Shown one piece after another: positions 1-5,897 of a DNA stretch of 5,974 nucleotides; positions within the stretch are counted from its first letter, which is position 1; each line of letters begins with the position of its first letter. Position numbers and translations under genes: made by a program. The notes below the pieces were generated by a model. The model had not been told where the DNA came from. It did not search any database and was given only the letters and a program-made list of their open reading frames with translations. The stretch comes from Prosthecobacter sp. Lineage in GTDB: Bacteria > Verrucomicrobiota > Verrucomicrobiia > Verrucomicrobiales > Verrucomicrobiaceae. Location of the stretch: the NCBI GenBank assembly GCA_020216965.1, contig JAIWOJ010000160.1, forward strand, positions 1 to 5,974. The letters run 5' to 3'.

Positions 1-1
1 C

Positions 2-793
2 AGCGATACGAAGCCGAAGAGCTACGCCATCGAAGTGCCGCTGGAAAATGGCAGCAGCTTTCGTGTCGGCGGCATCGCCAAAGGCGCGGGCATGATCTGC
101 CCAAACATGGCCACGATGCTCAGCTTCATCACCACCGACGCCAAGGTCTCTAAAGACGAGCTACGCCGCGCCGTCCGCTTTGCCGTCGATCAGTCCTTCA
201 ACCGCATTACCATCGATGGTGACACGAGCACGAACGATACCGTCATCGTGATGAGCAATGGCCAGGCTGCTGCGCCTGCCAGCAAAAAGGGCGGCGCTGA
301 GGCAGAAATCTTCCGCTGTGCACTGCAAAAGGTGATGATGGAACTGGCAAAAATGATCGTCAGTGACGGCGAGCGCGTGACCAAATTTGTCGAGATCCGC
401 GTGCTGCATGCCCGCACCCAGGCGGATGCCAAAAAAGCTGCCGAAGCCGTCGCAAAGAGCCTGCTCGTGAAGTGCTCCTTTCACGGTGGCGATCCCAACT
501 GGGGCCGCATCATCCATGCCGTGGGTTACTCCGGTGCACGCATCAAAGAGGAGCTCATCGATATTTACTTCAATGGCCTCATCGCCTGTTCCGGTGGCCT
601 GACTTCCAAAACACCCGTCGCCGACCTGGAAAAGGTCGTGAGAGAGCCGCGCTTCACGGTCACGATCGACCTGAATACCGGCACAGCGAGCCACAACGTC
701 TTTACCACCGACCTTTCGGAAGCCTACGTCGATTTCAATAGCAGCGAATACTCCGCCGCCGTGCACGCGAAGAGGCAGAAGGGGCTGGCTTGA
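2..793 (+). CDS. argJ: Arginine biosynthesis bifunctional protein ArgJ (glutamate N-acetyltransferase / amino-acid acetyltransferase), 5' end outside window
   Basis: ArgJ moves the acetyl group from N-acetylornithine to glutamate in the cyclic arginine pathway; some members also acetylate glutamate from acetyl-CoA. It is cytosolic. The reading frame is open from base 2, and homology runs through the first codons (SDTKPKSYAIEV), so the GTG at 35 is internal and the true start lies off the left edge. The family's self-cleavage block KGAGMICPNMATML is intact. The scissile Ala-Thr bond puts the nucleophilic Thr at codon 113-115, so the window holds only the end of the alpha chain plus the whole beta chain of about 226 residues, a normal length. 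Other ArgJ-like blocks are the TIDGDTSTND stretch, the GGDPNWGRI stretch and the C-terminal AYVDFNSSEYSA. The usual DGEGATK block reads DGERVTK here. The gene ends tail to tail with panB, with an 88-base gap. The family call is very secure; mono- versus bifunctional activity cannot be told from sequence. Confidence 0.97.
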   Translation, partial: SDTKPKSYAIEVPLENGSSFRVGGIAKGAGMICPNMATMLSFITTDAKVSKDELRRAVRFAVDQSFNRITIDGDTSTNDTVIVMSNGQAAAPASKKGGAEAEIFRCALQKVMMELAKMIVSDGERVTKFVEIRVLHARTQADAKKAAEAVAKSLLVKCSFHGGDPNWGRIIHAVGYSGARIKEELIDIYFNGLIACSGGLTSKTPVADLEKVVREPRFTVTIDLNTGTASHNVFTTDLSEAYVDFNSSEYSAAVHAKRQKGLA

Positions 794-822
794 TTCACCT
801 GGAGAGGCTGCTGTTTCTCGTG

Positions 823-842
823 GGCAGGCACTCCTGTCTGCC
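823..842. terminator. Hairpin between convergent argJ and panB, possible bidirectional terminator or REP-like palindrome
   Basis: GGCAGGCA, a CTCC loop, then TGTCTGCC form an 8-bp stem with one G-U pair. It lies 29 bases after the argJ stop and about 40 bases after the panB stop on the other strand, a sensible place to end both transcripts. No T-run follows on either strand, so it is not a classic intrinsic terminator. The same core, GCA-nTCC-TG, recurs in the perfect hairpin at 5878-5897, which suggests a dispersed intergenic palindrome instead. The hairpin is seen directly; its role is inferred. Confidence 0.45.
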
Positions 843-881
843 ACAGCCCTGGATTTGCCGGGGGAAAATCGGCAACCTAGA

Positions 882-1661
882 TCACCCGCCATCCTCTCCG
901 CGGAGGCCCAGCACATATTCCCGCGCTGCCCGCAAGATCTCTCCAGCGATCTCCGCGCGGGCTTTTGCAAAAGGCGGGCGGAACCAGGGAAAGGCACCCA
1001 CCAGATCATGCGTGACGAGCACCTGACCGTCCGTATCTGCGCCAGCGCCGATGCCGATCGTGCTGGCGTTCACTGCCTGGGTAATTTCCGCGGCGACCTG
1101 CGGCACGATGCTCTCTAGCACGATGGCGGCTGCGCCCGCTTGGTCGAGGGCGATGGCATCTTCCAGCAACTGGCGACCCTGCTCTGGGGTCTTGCCTTTC
1201 TTTTTGTAGCCGCCCTCCTCACGCACGCTCTGGGGCAACATGCCGATATGTCCCACGAATGGGATGCCTGCCTGCACGATGGCTGCCACCTGCGGCACGA
1301 AACCCGCGCCACCCTCTAGCTTCACCGCGTCCGCGCCTGCATCCACCAGCCGACGCGCGTTTGCCAGCGCCATGTCTGGCGTCTCATAGCTGTGAAATGG
1401 CAGATCGGCGATGACTGGCGCGCGTTTGACACCACGGCGCACGGCGGCAGTATGGTGCAGCATCATCTCCATCGTCACCCCCGTGGTGTCAGGCAGCCCT
1501 AGCACCACCATCCCGAGCGAATCGCCCACCAAGATAAGGTCCACCCCAGCCTCATCCAAAAGTCTTGCCGTTGGGTAATCCGCAGCGGTCAGGACTGCCA
1601 GTGGAGGCCCAGAACGCTTGCGCTCAGGCAAAAGAGAAAGGTGGTGAAGAGGTGCAGACAC
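882..1661 (-). CDS. panB: 3-methyl-2-oxobutanoate hydroxymethyltransferase (ketopantoate hydroxymethyltransferase)
   Basis: PanB transfers a one-carbon unit from 5,10-methylenetetrahydrofolate to 2-oxoisovalerate to give ketopantoate, the first committed step towards pantothenate and coenzyme A. It is a cytosolic TIM-barrel enzyme, decameric in characterised members. At 259 residues it is close to the E. coli length. Key positions are all present: Asp47 in VGDSLGM and Asp86 in IADLPFHSY, with Glu116 in KLEGG, are the metal and substrate ligands; Lys114 precedes it; Glu183 in VLESI is the catalytic acid/base; GHIGMLPQS and TIGIGAG are family blocks. The start is a GTG at 1661, chosen because it gives the usual N-terminal length (E. 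coli Asp45 aligns with Asp47) and because the frame upstream, open to about 1700, has no ATG. No Shine-Dalgarno sequence is visible. It lies 69 bases downstream of the exported glycosidase-like gene and may be co-transcribed. No panC or panD is in the window. Confidence 0.97.
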   Translation of the reverse strand: MSAPLHHLSLLPERKRSGPPLAVLTAADYPTARLLDEAGVDLILVGDSLGMVVLGLPDTTGVTMEMMLHHTAAVRRGVKRAPVIADLPFHSYETPDMALANARRLVDAGADAVKLEGGAGFVPQVAAIVQAGIPFVGHIGMLPQSVREEGGYKKKGKTPEQGRQLLEDAIALDQAGAAAIVLESIVPQVAAEITQAVNASTIGIGAGADTDGQVLVTHDLVGAFPWFRPPFAKARAEIAGEILRAAREYVLGLRGEDGG

Positions 1662-1693
1662 GGCGGCAAATGAATGCGTTAGCGCAGCGCAGG

Positions 1694-1730
1694 GCGGAAG
1701 CTAGCAGCAAAACGCAGGCTGGGCTTCCGC
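1694..1730. repeat. Perfect 8-bp inverted repeat between the exported glycosidase-like gene and panB
   Basis: GCGGAAGC (1694-1701) and GCTTCCGC (1723-1730) are exact reverse complements separated by 21 bases. The outer arm touches the stop codon of the upstream gene (TGA at 1731-1733), and the structure ends about 32 bases before the panB GTG. The spacer can form a smaller inner pairing (CAGC with GCTG). No T-run follows on the minus strand, so it is not a standard terminator. It could shape readthrough, RNA stability or panB translation. The repeat is visible; any function is inference. Confidence 0.45.
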
Positions 1731-3548
1731 TCAGCGGCCAGATGCCTCTTCCGGCAGCGCCCCTGACGGTTGCTGTGGGAAAAAAAGCCCGACCGCGCGG
1801 CGCAGCACGACACTGCGGCGGCTGGCCTGGTAGATGGCATTGGGGATGGCGCGGTGTTTTGCCAAAAGATGATAGGCCCCCAGCGTCTCAAAGCCCGCAT
1901 TCAGGGAGCCATTCATGGGCAGATAGCTGCTCCCATTCACCGCAGCGGCCTCCACCATTCCCCACGGCGGGAAAAAGCCCGCCCGCTCCAGCCTGGCCAG
2001 TAGAGCATAAAGCCCAGCGGGCTCCGCCAGCGGTGCAGACATCAGGATGTAGTGCGGATGCAGCACGGCCTGGTCTGGCAGGGCCACCCCGCCGACGTGG
2101 TAGGAGTCGCCATGCAATCCCTCACCGGCAGAAAGACCATACATGCCGAGGCGGGCCGCTAGGCTGCCAGGCCAGGTGCGCTGGAGGTAATCCCGCTGGG
2201 CAGTCAGCATGGCTTGCCGCGCTGTCAGCCAGCGGACGCCATCCAGGGCGTCTGGGGCATTGCGATCAAAGTCAGGGTAAAAAAGGCTCTGGATCTCTGG
2301 GATGAAGCCCGTGCCCTGCCAGGCCTGTCCAGGGCGCTCCATGCGGCGGCGGGGGGCATTTTCGTTGACGATGTTTTGCAGCATCATCACGAGGGCGGTC
2401 TCCCCACCCCAATCCTTCCAGCCATGCGCTAGCAGGGTGCGCCCATCTTCTTTGAGGCCATGCGCGATCTCCCCACCAGGCAGCCGCAGCCGGTCAAAGT
2501 CGATCTGATCCACGGCAGAGGCGGCTTCATGGCCTAGCTCTTCATCCCTGGTCATTTCCGCACCTAGCAGCAGGCTGTGGTAGTAGATGGCCGTATCCAC
2601 CGTGCTGTATTCCGTGCCAGGATGGATGCGATAGCCTGAGGCCGTGCGGCGGACAAAATGCGGCAGCACGCCCAGGGGGCGGTCCAACTGCTGCACGGCA
2701 CGGTGGATCTGGCGGAGGATTTTCCGCGCCGTCTCTTGCGTGACGATGGCGAGCGGCGCGCTAGAGACCGCCGCCGTGGCCAGGGCAAAGAGTCCCGTGG
2801 AGGCCAGGGACTCAAAGGCACCATCCTCCAGATGTGCACGGTCTTTCACAAAGCCAGACTGGGCATCATAGCAGCGTGCTAGCTTGGCATAGCAGGCAGC
2901 CAAGACGCGCTCATCGTAGGGCACGGTGGGCATTTCCACCCCGAGATGCAGGCCATCCAGGCAGATCTCAGAGCCCGGCTCAGCGATCCAGGACAGGAGC
3001 TTGGCCTGGCGCAGGCTGGCTGGGGAGAGGGGGAGCAAGATCGGGCGCACCTCACCTTGTTCCACGGTGAGCGTCTGCTGCCATAGCGTCTGCTGCGCGT
3101 CAGACTTGATCTCCAGCTTCAGCCTGCCCTGCCCGCGCAAGTCCACCCGCAGGGCAGAGATGCGCGGCTGATGGCTTGGGGCGATCACGCCCGGCCAGGC
3201 TGCGGTGAAATCCAGCGTCTTGAGCGGCTCACGCGCCAGCCCCGCCAGGCTGTGCCACATGCCAGACCAGGCATCTGGCTCCTGCCCCAGGTGGGCGCAG
3301 ACCTCATCCGTCTGCCACTCTAGATCATGCTCCGCCGGGCCCATAAAGCCAAAGTCAGTGCCCAGATGCGTGTAGGCTGTGAAGGAATTGAGCCGCCGCT
3401 TGCCCTCCACCGGCATCGGTGTGACCCCAGGTTTGATGTGGATAAAATACTCCTGCACCGGCTGCCAGACAAACGGAGTGCCTGTCTGGGCAGCCGACTG
3501 GCCTAGCAGCAAGAAAAAAGCTGCGCTGAAGGTCTGGAGCCGTCGCAT
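1731..3548 (-). CDS. Exported protein with N-terminal beta-rich domain and C-terminal GH144/glycoamylase-type (alpha/alpha) domain
   Basis: Probable secreted or periplasmic glycoside hydrolase; the substrate is unknown. The known GH144 members are beta-1,2-glucan hydrolases. I use the ATG at 3548 (605 residues) because it directly starts a signal peptide: MRR, a hydrophobic stretch FFLLLG, and a likely cut in SAA-Q near residue 20. A TTG at 3587 would add 13 residues before the signal. Residues about 22-205 look beta-rich, possibly a jelly-roll. Residues about 210-580 carry blocks typical of the GH144/PF10091 fold: GFVKDRAHL (Asp236), SLASTGLFALA, STVDTAIYYHSLLLGA (Asp318), YGLSAGEGLHG, PPWGMVEAAAVN and NGSLNAGFETLGAYHLL. 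It is divergent from the families I recall, so activity cannot be assumed. It lies 78 bases downstream of the kinase-like gene and 69 upstream of panB. Fold call fairly sure; enzyme specificity unsure. Confidence 0.75.
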   Translation of the reverse strand: MRRLQTFSAAFFLLLGQSAAQTGTPFVWQPVQEYFIHIKPGVTPMPVEGKRRLNSFTAYTHLGTDFGFMGPAEHDLEWQTDEVCAHLGQEPDAWSGMWHSLAGLAREPLKTLDFTAAWPGVIAPSHQPRISALRVDLRGQGRLKLEIKSDAQQTLWQQTLTVEQGEVRPILLPLSPASLRQAKLLSWIAEPGSEICLDGLHLGVEMPTVPYDERVLAACYAKLARCYDAQSGFVKDRAHLEDGAFESLASTGLFALATAAVSSAPLAIVTQETARKILRQIHRAVQQLDRPLGVLPHFVRRTASGYRIHPGTEYSTVDTAIYYHSLLLGAEMTRDEELGHEAASAVDQIDFDRLRLPGGEIAHGLKEDGRTLLAHGWKDWGGETALVMMLQNIVNENAPRRRMERPGQAWQGTGFIPEIQSLFYPDFDRNAPDALDGVRWLTARQAMLTAQRDYLQRTWPGSLAARLGMYGLSAGEGLHGDSYHVGGVALPDQAVLHPHYILMSAPLAEPAGLYALLARLERAGFFPPWGMVEAAAVNGSSYLPMNGSLNAGFETLGAYHLLAKHRAIPNAIYQASRRSVVLRRAVGLFFPQQPSGALPEEASGR

Positions 3549-3626
3549 GAGCCCGCAGGTTATGGGGGCTGCCCCAGGCTGCGGCAAGGGATTGTTCGCG
3601 GGGAAATGCGACCTGGACGCGCCGAT

Positions 3627-4064
3627 TCACCAGCCACGCGGTCCCTGCTCAGGGGCGTCGGGCTCTGGCGGTGGGGGCCCGAGTTCCGGCTGCTCAAGGA
3701 TGGTGGCAAATTCAAAGTCGATCAGGCAAAAGCGCCCAAGGCGCGCATCGTAGGTCACATTGCGTGTGTAGGGGTCTTCATGGCGCACGCCATACTGCTC
3801 CAGTTCTGCGTAGAGTTGGCGCAGCTTGGCCTCACTCAGGTGGTCCACCCGTTTGCCGCAGTTCGTCGTCACAAGGTGCAAGGTCTCTGGGTCAGCCTCT
3901 AGCACCCTGGGGACGAAGGGGCAGCCCTGCTTCTCCAGATACTTCAGCACGCGCAGTTCATGCTCAAAGCGCTCACGCGCGAGATGACCGCGGAAGGTTT
4001 TGTGGACCTTCCCATCATAGCTCAGGCGCACCAGGGAGCGCGCCGTATTTTTGGCCTCCTGCAT
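3627..4064 (-). CDS. Miniature protein-kinase-like protein (RIO/Kdo-kinase-like, PKL superfamily)
   Basis: A small cytosolic protein with the catalytic core of the protein-kinase-like fold. In 145 residues it shows a candidate ATP-binding lysine (Lys22 in VHKTF), a candidate helix-C glutamate (Glu34 or Glu36 in RFEHELRVLKYL), a catalytic loop HEDPYTRN with Asp97 and Asn102, and a metal-binding DFE (Asp116) in place of DFG. There is no clear glycine-rich loop, and almost no C-lobe follows the DFE motif, only a proline-rich tail (residues about 124-145). This layout resembles the RIO, lipopolysaccharide (WaaP/Kdo) and small-molecule kinases more than classical Ser/Thr kinases, so the substrate may be a sugar, a lipid or a protein. 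The ATG at 4064 is the only start: an in-frame TGA lies 9 bases upstream. It is the first gene of a possible operon with the exported glycosidase-like gene. Fold fairly sure; substrate unknown. Confidence 0.72.
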   Translation of the reverse strand: MQEAKNTARSLVRLSYDGKVHKTFRGHLARERFEHELRVLKYLEKQGCPFVPRVLEADPETLHLVTTNCGKRVDHLSEAKLRQLYAELEQYGVRHEDPYTRNVTYDARLGRFCLIDFEFATILEQPELGPPPPEPDAPEQGPRGW

Positions 4065-4090
4065 GGCAGCATTTCAGGCCGGAGAGGCCA

Positions 4091-4100
4091 CCTTGCAAGG
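4091..4100. promoter_or_regulatory. Perfect 10-base palindrome upstream of the kinase-like gene
   Basis: CCTTGCAAGG reads the same on both strands and lies 27-36 bases upstream of the kinase ATG, where a dimeric regulator could block or help transcription. No known operator is recognised, and a 10-base palindrome can arise by chance. Confidence 0.2.
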
Positions 4101-4374
4101 CACGATGCCGTGACTTTCGCCGCCCGGCCCCTGGCGCTTGCGCTCCATGTCATGGCGAAACAATGCTAGACTAGTTCTCGAAAATCTTATCAGATTCCAA
4201 ACGCCAGGGCAGCTAGTGTGCGGCGTCAATCGCTCGTCAGCTTACGACTGCACCCTCGCTTTCTCTTTGCCAATCTGCGAAATGCAGAAGCCGGCGCACG
4301 GTGTTAAATATTGACAAGAAGCGACTCATTGAAGAAAAAGATGAGATAGTGTTGCTTTACGAATACTCTTTTTA

Positions 4375-4390
4375 CTTAATTATTAATAAG
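4375..4390. promoter_or_regulatory. AT-rich near-palindrome just before the lipoprotein start
   Basis: CTTAATTATTAATAAG pairs 6 of 8 positions with its own reverse complement (outer arms CTTA and TAAG) and ends 8 bases before the ATG at 4399. It sits where the -10 region or ribosome site of a short leader would be. TTGCTT at 4352-4357 is a possible -35 box, with an AT-rich -10-like stretch about 18 bases downstream. It could be an operator, or only a by-product of very AT-rich DNA. Confidence 0.22.
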
Positions 4391-4398
4391 TATATCTT

Positions 4399-5877
4399 AT
4401 GAAAAGATGTAATTTTATTAAACTATTAGTATTAGTTACATTGACAATCACATCCTGTCACAAAAACCCCACTTCCTTATCGGCGGTTGTCTCTGGAAGA
4501 TTTAAAGATGGATTTGTGCTCGAGGTCTTGGGATTTGGTTTATCACCTAAACCGCATATGAGCTTTAGCGCTGAACCCAAATTGGGTCACTCCGGTCTTC
4601 TGGAGTCCACCAGTGGTATGGCGTTAGGTGGAATGTGGCTAGAGTTGCGGCAGAAGTTCACTGCTGGCAGAGTAGTCGAATCAGAATTAGCGCTACAGCA
4701 CAGTACGCAGCCCTTTTTCTATGTGCTATTCCGTGCATGGCATCCAGACGGTAAAGGATTTTGTAGTGAAGAACTATGGGTTAATCAAAAAATATACAAA
4801 ACCTACCGAAATGGTTCGGTGCTATATTCCTTAGAAACAGATGGCAATTATCTGGAAGACCCTGGGCTCATGCCTCTGCATCTTCAAGTCGAGGACGGCG
4901 CTGGGGGGTGGCGTGATTTGGTGGGACCTATCATGCCTGACAATCAAGATGGCCGAGCGATTGCCGTGATTGATGCGATTCCCCGTCGCAAGCCAGAGCT
5001 TAGGCTAAGGGCGCTGCGTGCTGGTTCTCCTGATATAGAACTGGTTGTACCAAATCCAGGTTACAAAAAAGAGATCAAGAATCCAGAACTGCGAAAATCA
5101 CCCGTCTTTCATGATCTGGGGAGGAGTCAAATCGTCTGTGAAGAACCCATTTGGCTAGATGCTAAGTTTCCAAGTCAGAGTTTGCTGCGGATTGAAACTC
5201 GCATCAAACCTATCCATCTGCCTGAACACTTTTATTCGACCCGTGTTGAATACTCAGATTCAACGGGTAATTGCCTTATTTTAAGATCTAACCATAATCA
5301 AAAGCCGGGTATTCTCCCTTTGCCAAATGAAGATTATGTTAAAATAAATGCATATATAACGCGCAGAATGGGTTATTACCCCTGGGAAGAACATGAAGTT
5401 GTTTTCCTTGCAGAGGGTATCTTCGCTGAAGTTGACAGGTGCCAAATAACTAGCTTCCTGCCCGAAGGGCAGAAATTTGGGTGCCGGTCGGTAACTTTCA
5501 AGGAGGTTGAAAACTCGGATCGTGCAGGAAATTCAGCTCACGACCACGACCGAACATTTGACATTACCCTCGAAGTAGAATGCTCCAATTCACAGATGGA
5601 TGAAATGCAGCAACATTATGAATGGCAGCATCTGATCGTCTTCACAGATAGTAGTCATGCGGCGGGCATTGTGTCGGATGTCGCGTCGAGCATGAAAAGA
5701 GGCGTGCAAAATTCACATGGTGTGGTCACTTGCCAGTGGAGAGGCCAAGTCAAAAAGGGGGAACGGATAAGAATCGCGATGATCCCCAAAAATCTGCCCG
5801 AAGTCGTTGAATTTACCCTTCGAGTCCCCGAGAAGCCGATTGGCTCAGATCAACCCGAACATCGTTTATCCAGGTAA
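4399..5877 (+). CDS. Predicted lipoprotein of unknown function, AT-rich and possibly acquired
   Basis: I do not recognise a family with known function. The 492-residue protein starts with a clear lipoprotein signal: MKRCNFIK, a hydrophobic run LLVLVTLTI, then the lipobox ITSC with Cys20 as the predicted lipidated residue. Position +2 is His, so an outer-membrane or surface site is more likely than inner-membrane retention by the E. coli rule. The rest looks beta-strand-rich with no further membrane segment, perhaps two or three sandwich-like domains: about residues 28-195, a linker around IPRRKPELRLRAL (195-206) leading to VVPNPG, then about 235-365 and 380-478. No catalytic motif is visible; a HDHDR cluster (381-385) and several cysteines are. 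Codons are AT-rich at the start and mosaic later, unlike the GC-rich neighbours. The ATG at 4399 is chosen for the signal peptide; no Shine-Dalgarno sequence is seen. Three stem-loops follow the stop. The coding call is strong; the role is unknown. Confidence 0.85.
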   Translation: MKRCNFIKLLVLVTLTITSCHKNPTSLSAVVSGRFKDGFVLEVLGFGLSPKPHMSFSAEPKLGHSGLLESTSGMALGGMWLELRQKFTAGRVVESELALQHSTQPFFYVLFRAWHPDGKGFCSEELWVNQKIYKTYRNGSVLYSLETDGNYLEDPGLMPLHLQVEDGAGGWRDLVGPIMPDNQDGRAIAVIDAIPRRKPELRLRALRAGSPDIELVVPNPGYKKEIKNPELRKSPVFHDLGRSQIVCEEPIWLDAKFPSQSLLRIETRIKPIHLPEHFYSTRVEYSDSTGNCLILRSNHNQKPGILPLPNEDYVKINAYITRRMGYYPWEEHEVVFLAEGIFAEVDRCQITSFLPEGQKFGCRSVTFKEVENSDRAGNSAHDHDRTFDITLEVECSNSQMDEMQQHYEWQHLIVFTDSSHAAGIVSDVASSMKRGVQNSHGVVTCQWRGQVKKGERIRIAMIPKNLPEVVEFTLRVPEKPIGSDQPEHRLSR

Positions 5878-5897
5878 CAGGGGCATTCCTGCCCCTG
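5878..5897. terminator. Perfect 8-bp hairpin directly after the lipoprotein stop codon
   Basis: CAGGGGCA and TGCCCCTG pair perfectly around a TTCC loop, starting one base after the TAA at 5875-5877. The GC-rich stem and its position suit a transcript end or a 3' stabilising structure, but no T-run follows. Its core resembles the hairpin at 823-842, so it may belong to the same palindrome class. Confidence 0.5.

Larger units (their letters stand above)
4065..4398. other. Divergent intergenic region with a sharp GC-to-AT transition
   Basis: This 334-base stretch separates the minus-strand kinase gene from the plus-strand lipoprotein gene and must hold both promoters. I see no coding region, tRNA or repeat array. 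The left third is GC-rich; 4321-4380 is about 32% GC and 4381-4440 about 15%. Near the kinase start lies the perfect palindrome CCTTGCAAGG (4091-4100). A small hairpin AATCT-TATC-AGATT lies near 4185-4198. A TTGACA occurs at 4311-4316, but no matching -10 box stands at 16-18 bases. I could not place either promoter with confidence. Confidence 0.6.

Noticed and set aside
35..793. GTG at 35 as the true start of a short argJ-like gene
   Set aside because: The frame is open to base 2 and the residues before the GTG continue the ArgJ pattern, so the gene is cut by the window edge rather than short.
161..1009. A 282-codon minus-strand open frame across argJ and the argJ-panB gap
   Set aside because: It is antisense to most of argJ and overlaps the end of panB, both secure genes; its protein shows no family-like pattern and is what GC-rich antisense frames produce.
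1565..2305. A 246-codon plus-strand open frame over the panB start and the end of the exported gene
   Set aside because: It is antisense to two supported genes, rich in Pro, Ser, Arg and Gly in a low-order way, with no recognisable domain.
3549..3587. TTG start giving 13 extra residues on the exported glycosidase-like protein
   Set aside because: The ATG at 3548 directly begins a normal signal peptide; the extra residues would sit before it and show no support.
3671..4174. A 167-codon plus-strand open frame opposite the kinase-like gene
   Set aside because: It is a shadow of the kinase gene, whose minus-strand frame carries ordered kinase motifs.
4170..4260. Possible tRNA or attachment site near the compositional boundary
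   Set aside because: No T-loop consensus, acceptor stem or cloverleaf could be assembled on either strand, and no matching direct repeat was found.
4311..4316. TTGACA as a consensus -35 box for the lipoprotein gene
   Set aside because: At 17 bases spacing the sequence is GAAAAA, and the nearest -10-like hexamer (GATAGT at 4345) is 28 bases away, so it does not make a standard promoter.
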